Assembly: GCF_051014685.1 (NCBI RefSeq)
Contig: NW_027478401.1
Coordinates: 2,046,001 to 2,110,000, forward strand
Origin: Ptiloglossa arizonensis
Taxonomy: Eukaryota > Arthropoda > Insecta > Hymenoptera > Colletidae
Reading direction: 5' to 3'
Length of the DNA stretch: 64,000 bases
Part shown: in pieces, positions 53,401 to 62,232 of the stretch
Layout: each line of letters opens with the position of its first letter
Position numbering within the stretch: position 1 is the stretch's first letter
Program-made: the position numbers and the translations under genes
The notes under the pieces: model-generated
Told to the model about the DNA's origin: nothing
The model's database searches: none
Seen by the model: only the letters and a program-made list of their open reading frames with translations

Positions 53401-56400
53401 GTGTACTTTTCCCCTAGGCCATTCCAGTTATTGGTTTCGAGTATCAGACTTGCGAAAATGTTGATGGTTTCTCAACCATTCCTTAACTTCAAACTCCCAT
53501 ATCTCGCGAACGGATTGACGAACCCGAGAAATACCTGTTGCATCTGAGAGTGGAAACTCGCCCGATTACAAAGGTATGTGCATTTTTCCCCTAGGCCTTT
53601 GTAGTTATTGGTTTCAAGTATCAGACTTGCGTAAATTTTGATTGTTTCTCAAGCATTCCTTAACTTCAAACTCCCATATCACGCGAACGGTGTGACGAAC
53701 TCGAGAAATTCCTGTTGCATCTGAAAGCAGAAACTCGCCGGATTACAAAGGTATGTGTATTTTTCCCCTAGGCCTTTGTAGTTATTGGTTTGGTGTATCA
53801 GACTTTCGAAAATTTTGATGGTTTCTTAAGCATTCCTTATCTTCAAACTCCCATATCTCGCGAACGGATTGACGAACTCGAGAAATTCCTGTTGCATCTG
53901 AATGTAGAAACTCGCCCGATTACAATGGTGTGTGTACTTTTCCCCTGGGCCATTCCAGTTATCGGTTTCGAGTATCAGACCACCGAAAATTTTCATGGAT
54001 TCTCAAGCATTCCTTAACTTCAAACTCCCATTTCTTACGAACGGATTGACGAACTCGAGATATTCCTGTTGCATCTGAAAGTGGAAACTCGCCCGATTAC
54101 AAAGTTATGTGCATTTTTCCCTTGGCCTTTGTAGTTATTGGTTTCGTGTATCAGACTTTCGAAAATTTTGGTGGTTTCTCAAGCATTCCTTAACTTCAAA
54201 CTCCCATATCTCGCGAACGGATTGACGAACTCGAGAAATTCCTGTTGCATCTGAAAGTAGAAACTCGCCCGATTACAATGATATGTGTGTTTTTCACCTA
54301 GGCCTTTGTAGTTATTGGTTTCGAGTATCAGACTTGCGAAAATTTTGATAGTTTCTCAGCCATTCCTTAACTTCAAACTCCCATTTCTCGCGAACGGATT
54401 GACGAACTCGAGAAATTCCTGTTGCATCTGAAAGTAGAAACATGCCCGATTACAAAGGTGTGTGTACTTTTCCCCTAGGCCATTCCAGTTATTGGTTTCG
54501 AGTATCAGACTTGCGAAAATGTTGATGGTTTCTCAACCATTCCTTAACTTCAAACTCCCATATCTCGCGAACGGATTGACGAACCCGAGAAATACCTGTT
54601 GCATCTGAGAGTGGAAACTCGCCCGATTACAAAGGTATGTGCATTTTTCCCCTAGGCCTTTGTAGTTATTGGTTTCAAGTATCAGACTTGCGAAAATTTT
54701 GATTGTTTCTCAAGCATTCCTTAACTTCAAACTCCCATATCACGCGAACGGTGTGACGAACTCGAGAAATTCCTGTTGCATCTGAAAGCAGAAACTCGCC
54801 GGATTACAAAGGTATGTGTATTTTTCCCCTAGGCCTTTGTAGTTATTGGTTTGGTGTATCAGACTTTCGAAAATTTTGATGGTTTCTTAAGCATTCCTTA
54901 TCTTCAAACTCCCATATCTCGCGAACGGATTGACGAACTCGAGAAATTCCTGTTGCATCTGAATGTAGAAACTCGCCCGATTACAATGGTGTGTGTACTT
55001 TTCCCCTGGGCCATTCCAGTTATCGGTTTCGAGTATCAGACCACCGAAAATTTTCATGGATTCTCAAGCATTCCTTAACTTCAAACTCCCATTTCTTACG
55101 AACGGATTGACGAACTCGAGATATTCCTGTTGCATCTGAAAGTGGAAACTCGCCCGATTACAAAGTTATGTGCATTTTTCCCTTGGCCTTTGTAGTTATT
55201 GGTTTCGTGTATCAGACTTTCGAAAATTTTGGTGGTTTCTCAAGCATTCCTTAACTTCAAACTCCCATATCTCGCGAACGGATTGACGAACTCGAGAAAT
55301 TCCTGTTGCATCTGAAAGTAGAAACATGCCCGATTACAAAGGTGTGTGTACTTTTCCCCTAGGCCATTCCAGTTATTGGTTTCGAGTATCAGACTTTCGA
55401 AAATGTTGATGGTTTCTCAACCATTCCTTAACTTCAAACTCCCATATCTCGCGAACGGATTGACGAACCCGAGAAATACCTGTTGCATCTGAGAGTGGAA
55501 ACTCACCCGATTACAAAGGTATGTGCATTTTTCCCCTAGGCCTTTGTAGTTATTGGTTTCGAGTATCAGACTTTCGAAAATTTTGATGGTTTCTCAACCA
55601 TTCCTTAACTTCAAACTCCCATATCTCGCGAACGGAATGACGAATTCGAGAAATTCCTATTGCATCTGAAAGTGGAAACTCGCCCAATTACAAAGGTGTG
55701 TGCATTTTCCCCTAGGCCTTTGTAGTTATTGGTTTCGAGTATCAGACTTGCGAATATTTTGATGGTTCCCCAACCATTCCTTAAATTCAAACTCCCATAT
55801 CTCGCGAACGGATTGACGAACTCGAGAAATTCCTGTTGCTTCTGAAAGTAGAAACTCGCCCGATTACAATGGTGTGTGTACTTTTCCCCTAGGCCATTCC
55901 AGTTATTGGTTTCGAGTATCAGACTTGCGAAAATGTTGATGGTTTCTCAACCATTCCTTAACTTCAAACTCCCATATCGCGCGAACGGATTGACGAACTC
56001 GAGAAATTCCTGTTGCATCTGAAAGCAGAAACTCGCCCGATTACAATGGTGTTTGTATTTTTCCCCTAGGCCATTGTAGTTATTGGTTTCGCGTATCAGA
56101 CTTGCGAAAATTTTTACAGTTTCTCAACCATTCCTTAACTTCAATCTCCCATTTCTCGCGAACGGATTGACCAACTCGAGAAATTCCTGTTGCATTTGAT
56201 AGTAGAAACTCGCATGATTACAATCGTGTGTGTACTTTTCCCCTAGGCCATTCCAGTTATTCGTTTCTAGCATCAGAATTGCGAAAATCTTGATTGTTTC
56301 TCAACCATTCCTTAACTTCAAAATCCCATATCTCGCGAACGGAATGACGAACTCGAGAAATTCCTGTTGCATCTAATAGTAGGAACTCGCCCGATTACAA

Positions 56401-57890
56401 TGGTGTGTGTACTTTTCTCCTAGGCCATTCCAGTTATTGGTTTCGAGTATCAGAGCAGCGAAAATTTTGATGGTTTCTCAAGCATTCCTAACCATCAAAC
56501 TCTCATATCTCGCGAACGGAATGACGAACTCGAGAAATTCCTGTTGCATCTGAAAGTGGAAACTCGCACGATTACAAAGGTGTGTGTACTTTTCCCCTAG
56601 GTCATTGTAGTTACTGGTTTCTAGCGTCAGAATTGCGAAAATCTTGATGGTTTCTCAACCATTCCTTAACTTCAAACTCCCATATCTCGCGAACGGAATG
56701 ACGAACTCGAGAAATTCCTGTTGCATCTGAAAGTGGAGACTCGCCCGATTACAAAGGTATGTGCATTTTTCCCCTAGGCCTTTGTAGTTATTGGTTTCGA
56801 GTATCAGACTTTCGAAAATTTTGATGGTTTCTCAAGCATTCCTTAACTTCAAACTCCCATATCTCGCGAACGGAATGACGAATTCGAGAAATTCCTATTG
56901 CATCTGAAAGTGGAAACTCGCCCAATTACAAAGGTGTGTGCATTTTCCCCTAGGCCTTTGTAGTTATTGGTTTCGAGTATCAGACTTGCGAATATTTTGA
57001 TGGTTCCCCAACCATTCCTTAAATTCAAACTCCCATATCTCGCGAACGGATTGACGAACTCGAGAAATTCCTGTTGCTTCTGAAAGTAGAAACTCGCCCG
57101 ATTACAATGGTGTGTGTACTTTTCCCCTAGGCCATTCCAGTTATTGGTTTCGAGTATCAGACTTGCGAAAATGTTGATGGTTTCTCAACCATTCCTTAAC
57201 TTCAAACTCCCATATCTCGCGAACGGATTGACGAACCCGAGAAATTCCTGTTGCATCTGAGAGTGGAAACTCGCCCGATTACAAAGGTATGTGCATTTTG
57301 CCCCTAGGCCTTTGTAGTTATTGGTTACGAGTGTCAGACTTGCGAAAATTTTGATTGTTTCTCAAGCATTCCTTAACTTCAAACTCCCATTTCTCGCGAA
57401 CGGATTGACGAACTCGAGAAATTCCTGTCGCATCTAAAAGTAGAAACTCGCCCGATTACAATGGTGTGTGTACTTTTCCCCTGGGCCATTCCAGTTATCG
57501 GTTTCGAGTATCAGACCACCGAAAATTTTCATGGATTCTCAAGCATTCCTTAACTTCAAACTCCCATTTCTTACGAACGGATTGACGAACTCGAGATATT
57601 CCTGTTGCATCTGAAAGTGGAAACTCGCCCGATTACAAAGTTATGTGCATTTTTCCCTTGGCCTTTGTAGTTATTGGTTTCGTGTATCAGACTTTCGAAA
57701 ATTTTGGTGGTTTCTCAAGCATTCCTTAAGTTCAAACTCCCATATCTCGCGAACGGATTGACGAACTCAAGAAATTCCTGTTTCATCTGAAAGTAGAAAC
57801 ACGCCCGATTACAATGATATGTGTGTTTTTCACCTAGGCCGTTGTAGTTATTGGTTTCGAGTATCAGACTTGCGAATATTTTGATAGTTT
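50470..57890. repeat. ~2.65-kb (15-mer) block copied 27 monomers downstream
   Basis: Positions ~50470-53115 recur at ~55243-57888 at a constant 4773 bp offset (27 x 177 - 6). Three matched landmarks give the same offset: ACATGCCCG at 50551 and 55324, AACTTCAAAATCCC at 51541 and 56314, and GACCACCGAAAATTTTC at 52741 and 57514. Differences by eye are few, for example AAGCATTTCTTAAC against AAGCATTCCTTAAC near 52771. The 12 monomers between the copies are themselves a doubled hexamer. Confidence 0.88.
53205..55325. repeat. Hexamer higher-order repeat, two tandem copies (1061 bp)
   Basis: A six-monomer unit occupies about 53205-54265 and repeats at 54266-55325, offset 1061 bp (6 x 177 - 1). Shared markers are CACGCGAACGGTGTGACG, TTTGGTGTATCAGACTTTCG, GACCACCGAAAATTTTC and TTTTTCCCTTGGCC, whose shortened form explains the missing base. 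A 75-codon plus-strand frame appears identically in both copies (53790-54017 and 54851-55078). It is a by-product of the repeat. Confidence 0.88.
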
Positions 57891-58139
57891 CTCAGCCATT
57901 CCTTAACTTCAAACTCCTATTTCTCGCGAACGGATTGACGAACTCGAGAAATTTCTGTTGCACCTGGAAGCAGAAAATCGCCCGATTACAATGGTGTGTG
58001 TACTTTTCCCGTAGGTCATTCCACTTATTGGTTTCGAGTATCAGACTTGCGAAAATTTTGATGGTTGCTCAACCAATCCTTAAATTCAAACTCCCATATC
58101 TCGCGAACGGATTGACGAACTCGAGAAATTCCTGTTGCA

Positions 58140-59335
58140 TCTGAAAGCAGAAACTCGACCGATTACAACGTATGTGTATTTTCCCCTAGTCCTTTGTACT
58201 TATTGGTTTCGGGTATCAGACTTGCGAAAATTTTGATAGTTTCTCAACCATTCCTTAACTTCAACTCCCATTTCTCGCGAACGGATTGACGAACTCGAGA
58301 AATTCCTGTTGCATCTGAAAGTAGAAACTCGCCCGATTACAATGATATGTGTGTTTTTCACCTAGGCCTTTGTAGTTATTGGTTTCGAGTATCAGACTTG
58401 CGAAAATTTTGATAGTTTCTCAGCCATTCCTTAAGTTCAAACTCCCATTTCTCGCGAACGGATTGACGAACTCGAGAAATTCCTGTTGCATCTGAAAGTA
58501 GAAACATGCCCGATTACAAAGGTGTGTGTACTTTTCCCCTAGGCCATTCCAGTTATTGGTTTCGAGTATCAGACTTGCGAAAATTTTGATTGTTTCTCAA
58601 GCATTCCTTAACTTCAAACTCCCATATCACGCGAACGGTGTGACGAACTCGAGAAATTCCTGTTGCATCTGAAAGCAGAAACTCGACCGATTACAACGGT
58701 ATGTGTATTTTCCCCTAGTCCTTTGTACTTATTGGTTTCGGGTATCAGACTTGCGAAAATTTTGATAGTTTCTCAACCATTCCTTAACTTCAACTCCCAT
58801 TTCTCGCGAACGGATTGACGAACTCGAGAAATTCCTGTTGCATCTGAAAGTAGAAACTCGCCCGATTACAATGATATGTGTGTTTTTCACCTAGGCCTTT
58901 GTAGTTATTGGTTTCGAGTATCAGACTTGCGAAAATTTTGATAGTTTCTCAGCCATTCCTTAAGTTCAAACTCCCATTTCTCGCGAACGGATTGACGAAC
59001 TCGAGAAATTCCTGTTGCATCTGAAAGTAGAAACATGCCCGATTACAAAGGTGTGTGTACTTTTCCCCTAGGCCATTCCAGTTATTGGTTTCGAGTATCA
59101 GACTTGCGAAAATTTTGATTGTTTCTCAAGCATTCCTTAACTTCAAACTCCCATATCACGCGAACGGTGTGACGAACTCGAGAAATTCCTGTTGCATCTG
59201 AAAGCAGAAACTCGACCGATTACAACGGTATGTGTATTTTCCCCTAGTCCTTTGTACTTATTGGTTTCGGGTATCAGACTTGCGAAAATTTTGATAGTTT
59301 CTCAACCATTCCTTAACTTCAACTCCCATTTCTCG
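58140..59335. repeat. Trimer higher-order repeat near the array edge (529 bp)
   Basis: A three-monomer unit with two short deletions (CTTCAACTCCC for CTTCAAACTCCC, and a shortened GTGTATTTTCCCCTAGTCC) has its CTTCAACTCCC landmark at 58259, 58788 and 59317, exactly 529 bp apart (3 x 177 - 2). The copies are nearly identical, differing for example by CAACGTATG against CAACGGTATG. This is the tightest and youngest-looking HOR, and it lies less than 1 kb from the array end. Confidence 0.88.
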
Positions 59336-60152
59336 CGAACGGATTGACGAACTCGAGAAATTCCTGTTGCATCTGAAAGTAGAAACATGCCCGATTACAA
59401 AGGTGTGTGTACTTTTCCCCTAGGCCATTCCAGTTATTGGTTTCGAGTATCAGACTTGCGAAAATGTTGATGGTTTCTCAACCATTCCTTAACTTCAAAC
59501 TCCCATATCTCGCGAACGGATTGACGAACCCGAGAAATACCTGTTGCATCTGAGAGTGGAAACTCGCCCGATTACAAAGGTATGTGCATTTTTCCCCTAG
59601 GCCTTTGTAGTTATTGGTTTCGAGTATCAGACTTGCGAAAATTTTGATTGTTTCTCAAGCATTCCTTAACTTCAAACTCCCATATCACGCGAACGGTGTG
59701 ACGAACTCGAGAAATTCCTGTTGCATCTGAAAGCAGAAACTCGCCGGATTACAAAGGTATGTGTATTTTTCCCCTAGGCCTTTGTAGTTATTGGTTTCGT
59801 GTATCAGACTTTCGAAAATTTTGATGGTTTCTTAAGCATTCCTTATCTTCAAACTCCCATATCTCGCGAACGGATTGACGAACTCGAGAAATTCCTGTTG
59901 CATCTGAATGTAGAAACTCGCCCGATTACAATGATATGTGTGTTTTTCCCCTAGGCCATTCCAGTTATTGGTTTCGAGTATCAGACCAGCGAAAATTTTG
60001 ATGGTTTCTCAACCATTCCTTAACTTCAAACTCCCATATCTCGCGAACGGATTGACGAACTCGAGAAATTCCTGTTGCATCTGAAAGTAGAAACTCGCCC
60101 GATTACAATGGTGTGTGTACTTTTCCCCTAGGCCATTCCAGTTATTGGTTTC

Positions 60153-60410
60153 ATTAACGTCTTCACGCTCTCACACGCCTTACAAAAATCTTGTTTTCTA
60201 CTTGTTCTCACATCTTAAATAATTATTCTAAGTTCGCAGCCAATTAGCTCGGCGTTACTCGTGGTAAGTGATACTTCGTCGCGAGTAATACCGATTACCA
60301 GGTCTCACCACGTGGTGGTTGCTGCGAGCGGAGACCCGGAGAGAGATAGATGGAATCAAAGTTTCATCGATCTCCCTCGACACGCGATACAAACGAAGAT
60401 ACTAACCCAA
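60153..60410. other. Satellite-flank junction segment, no gene
   Basis: Satellite homology stops after GGTTTC at 60152, position 161 of the monomer, and is replaced by unrelated sequence beginning ATTAACGTC. The segment holds dyads: TTACTCG (60255-60261) with CGAGTAA (60282-60288), a 12-bp perfect palindrome at 60306-60317, and GGTCTC (60301-60306) with GAGACC (60331-60336). Near 60347-60380 is a ~35-bp stretch resembling the starts of the two tandem copies that follow. I recognise no gene or known element here. Confidence 0.7.
60306..60317. promoter_or_regulatory. 12-bp palindrome CACCACGTGGTG with E-box core
   Basis: A perfect palindrome centred on CACGTG, the canonical E-box bound by bHLH factors. 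It is enclosed by the inverted GGTCTC and GAGACC pair at 60301 and 60331. It lies ~155 bp beyond the end of the satellite. Regulatory use is speculative; the palindrome itself is certain. Confidence 0.35.
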
Positions 60411-60887
60411 AGAGATGGAAAGAATCAATTTTCCTTCGATCTCCTTGTTTAGTTCTGCCAAGCAATTACATTATGGACAAATTAGGCAAAATTGGGAAAG
60501 ACGCGACACGAACCGTGCAGTTGGTCCTACTAGGTCTATCCCGTTTCCCCTCCGTGGTTCCGATTCCAGAGAAAACGAACGACGCCTACCACTCCCCTAG
60601 AGGAGTGCCCCGTTTCTCGATCTTTACGACGAGAGGGTCTTATTTTGGAGACTTTCGCAGGGACCGGCAAAAATGCCTGCTCCTGTGGTCGCAACATGCC
60701 CCCTCTGGAAGCGGACACACCGAAGGAGACGGCGATAGACCGTTCGGACTACTTACACGGCCGGCCACTTGCTTGTACAAGAAGCAGTGATGACCGGACC
60801 GAGGAACGAGGAAGCGAGCAAAATTAAGCTAAAGATTGGATAATTGCTTGGCAGATCACAGCCTTAAAACTAACTTATTCTAACTGC
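60411..60887 (+). repeat. Tandem duplication, copy 1 (477 bp), GC-richer flank repeat
   Basis: Copy 1 starts at AGAGATGGAA and is followed directly by copy 2 at 60888. Shared stretches are GCAATTACATTATGGA, CGCGACACGAACC, CCCGTTTCCCCTC, AGAGGGTCTT, GCAGGGACCGG, ACGGCCGG and AAAGATTGGATAATTGCT. Inside, CTGCCAAGCAATTA (60455-60468) is the exact inverse of TAATTGCTTGGCAG (60841-60854), so a ~400 bp core is bounded by 14-bp terminal inverted repeats. Several frames are open here (up to 146 codons from 60350). However, differences between the copies are mostly codon-changing and include indels, so I do not call a gene. It looks like a MITE-like or other non-coding dispersed repeat. Confidence 0.75.
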
Positions 60888-61437
60888 AGAGATGGACGGA
60901 ATCAATGTTCCTTTGATCTCCTCGTTTAATTCTCCCGAGCAATTACATTATGGAAAAATTAGGCGAAATTGGGAAATACGCGACACGAACCTTGGAGTTG
61001 CTCCTACTAGGTCGGTCCCGTTTCCCCTCAGTGGGCCCGATTAAAGAGGAAATGCACGACGCCGTCCACTCATATAGAGTGCCCCGTTTCTCCCAACTCC
61101 GCGTCAGGAACCACGCAAAGCGTGGACCTGACTCACGGAGGATGACAAAGAGAGGGTCTTGTGGCACAAGGACTTCCGCAGGGACCGGTGCGAACACCTG
61201 CCCCTGTGTTCGCAGCATATTCTCTCTCAAAGCGGACGCACCAGAAGAGACAGCGATCGAGCGTTCGGTCCACCTCCACGGCCGGTCACTTGCTTATGCA
61301 ACAAGCAGAGGTGGCCGGACTGAGATACGAGCAAGCGAGTAAAAAGAAGTTAAAGATTGGATAATTGCTCGGCAGATCACAGATACTCGTACATGGTAAC
61401 CTTAAAACTAACTTAGTCTATACTTAGAATTAACAGT
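60888..61437 (+). repeat. Tandem duplication, copy 2 (~550 bp) with hairpin insertion
   Basis: This is the second, diverged copy of the preceding unit. Its inverted termini are CTCCCGAGCAATTA (60932-60945) and TAATTGCTCGGCAG (61362-61375). They pair with one mismatch and both carry the same A/G change relative to copy 1 (AAGCAATTA to GAGCAATTA, matched by GCTTGG to GCTCGG), so pairing is largely kept. Relative to copy 1 it has ~60 extra bases near 61095-61150 and a ~17-base insertion after the right terminus (ATACTCGTACATGGTAA). An open frame of 130 codons (60950-61342) is not conserved with copy 1. Confidence 0.72.
61103..61132. other. Perfect-looking hairpin inside the copy-2 insertion
   Basis: GTCAGGAACCACGC (61103-61116) pairs with GCGTGGACCTGAC (61120-61132) around an AAA loop, giving a ~12-13 bp stem with one bulge. 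The hairpin lies in bases absent from copy 1. It may be a small foldback insertion or a replication-slippage product. Confidence 0.6.
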
Positions 61438-61465
61438 CCCGCGGAGGATGCAATACATCAGTCCT

Positions 61466-61486
61466 CTTCGTTCTTCGTTCTTCGTT
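61466..61486 (+). repeat. Heptamer array, CTTCGTT x 3
   Basis: Three exact tandem copies of CTTCGTT sit at 61466, 61473 and 61480, at the outer edge of the left inverted arm. The same heptamer in reverse complement (AACGAAG) forms a longer array at the outer edge of the right arm from 63942. This mirrored placement supports treating the heptamers as the element's ends. Confidence 0.85.
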
Positions 61487-61801
61487 TTCCGATACATCTA
61501 AGAGAATGTATCTAAGAGAAACCTAAGAGAAACCTAAAGTCATGGCATAATAGAAAATAGAAATGAATTTGGTTAGTGGAAAAAAATAAACATGTCAAAA
61601 CAAGTAGAAATTAAAATCAGAGTACAAATGAAATGAATTAGACAAAGAAACAGTTAGAAAAAAAAAAGAAAGGATTGAGAGGGTGGTCGCCAGTACTGAC
61701 CACCGCTTACCGGCGGCCATTACCGGTTACCATGGTGAGGGGTCCCCCTTCCATAAACCTAAAACGAAGAGATGCGTCCACCTCGGAGGCTTCGGGAACA
61801 A

Positions 61802-61834
61802 TGAAATTTTAAACAACCGGGGTCTCCTTATATA
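61802..61834 (-). promoter_or_regulatory. Outward-facing core promoter candidate, left arm
   Basis: On the minus strand, TATATAAGG (61834-61826) is followed 32 bp downstream by TCATTG (A at 61802). That spacing is standard for a TATA box and initiator. The Inr deviates from the arthropod TCAKTY consensus at its last base. Transcription would run left, out of the element and toward the satellite array. The paired copy in the right arm has identical spacing and a perfect Inr. Confidence 0.5.
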
Positions 61835-62122
61835 CCCTCCCCAAGGTGACTTACCGTTTCTTCCATTGTCTTTGTTCGATCTAATCGTAATTTTCGAAGG
61901 CGAACGGTTTCGGTGAATGTTTGTTCATTTCCGCGATTGTTACTAACATTTATACATGTTCCCAATATTGATCGAACAATGTGCATCTTATTTATGTATT
62001 GCAATTAATTAAGAAACTTATAGAAATTGATTTTGGTCGAGACTCGATGTTAAAACGTGTTTCGTAAAGTTTTTAAGCATGGAAAGTATACGTATCTGTA
62101 ATGTCGGTAAATTATGCATGTG

Positions 62123-62136
62123 GCGCTATCTATTGG
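62123..62136 (-). promoter_or_regulatory. CTCF-like motif (minus strand), low certainty
   Basis: Read on the minus strand this is CCAATAGATAGCGC, matching 12 of 14 positions of the CTCF core CCASYAGRKGGCRS. A second match lies ~95 bp downstream on the plus strand. Two mismatches in 14 can occur by chance, and no scan was possible, so this is only a lead. Confidence 0.25.
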
Positions 62137-62218
62137 TGGAAATAACAACAATTCCTCAATAAACTTGAGCGTTTCTCCGCCAGGTGTTTTCACACCTTAA
62201 GTGTAGTTTACCTATTCT

Positions 62219-62232
62219 CTAGTAGATGGCAA
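62219..62232 (+). promoter_or_regulatory. CTCF-like motif (plus strand), low certainty
   Basis: CTAGTAGATGGCAA matches 12 of 14 positions of the CTCF core CCASYAGRKGGCRS, with the central AGATGGCA intact. With the minus-strand match at 62123-62136 it forms a divergent pair inside the interior of the element. Confidence 0.28.

Larger units (their letters stand above)
1..60152. repeat. 177-bp satellite DNA array, ~339 tandem monomers
   Basis: Head-to-tail copies of one ~177 bp unit fill this interval without interruption. Successive AAAATTTTGATGG landmarks fall at 1, 178 and 355. Later checkpoints at 10088, 20179, 30974, 40361, 50273 and 59992 correspond to 57, 114, 175, 228, 284 and 339 monomers, with a cumulative drift never beyond about 12 bp. 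All monomers share orientation; I saw no inversion and no inserted mobile element. The array continues left of the window and ends at monomer position 161. Length close to a nucleosome repeat and HOR organisation are typical of centromeric or pericentromeric heterochromatin in animals; that location is an inference. No gene lies in the interval, and every ORF follows the 59-codon repeat period. Satellite identity is certain; centromere function is not shown. Confidence 0.98.
61466..62005 (+). mobile_element. Left long terminal inverted repeat of a foldback-like element
   Basis: This ~540 bp arm matches the reverse complement of 63393-63941 over nearly its whole length. Long shared stretches include TAAGAGAAACCTAAAGTCA, AAAGGATTGAGAG, CCTTCCATAAACCTAAAACG, GAAATTTTAAACAACCGG, TTCCATTGTCTTTGTTCG and the block from TCGTAATTTTCGAAGG to GATCGAACAAT. 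Differences are scattered substitutions and small indels; for example, the right arm is longer near 63800-63860. The arm carries a GC-rich dyad cluster (61683-61735) and an outward-facing TATA/Inr pair. Long arms with simple repeats at the tips and no transposase resemble foldback elements; the class assignment is inference. Confidence 0.82.

Noticed and set aside
1..60152. CRISPR array (regular repeats)
   Set aside because: There are no short conserved repeats separated by unique spacers; the whole 177-bp unit is repeated, and no cas genes are present.
60350..60790. 146-codon ORF in the flank as a gene
   Set aside because: The tandem second copy shares only part of the frame. Differences are mainly amino-acid changing and there are indels, and no domain is recognisable.
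60950..61342. 130-codon ORF in the second tandem copy
   Set aside because: Not conserved with copy 1 beyond ~45 codons; part of it is the copy-specific hairpin insertion.
61895..61920. Relationship between the element (GCGAACGGTTTCGG) and the satellite (GCGAACGGATTGACG)
   Set aside because: Only about eight identical bases are shared, without extension; chance similarity.
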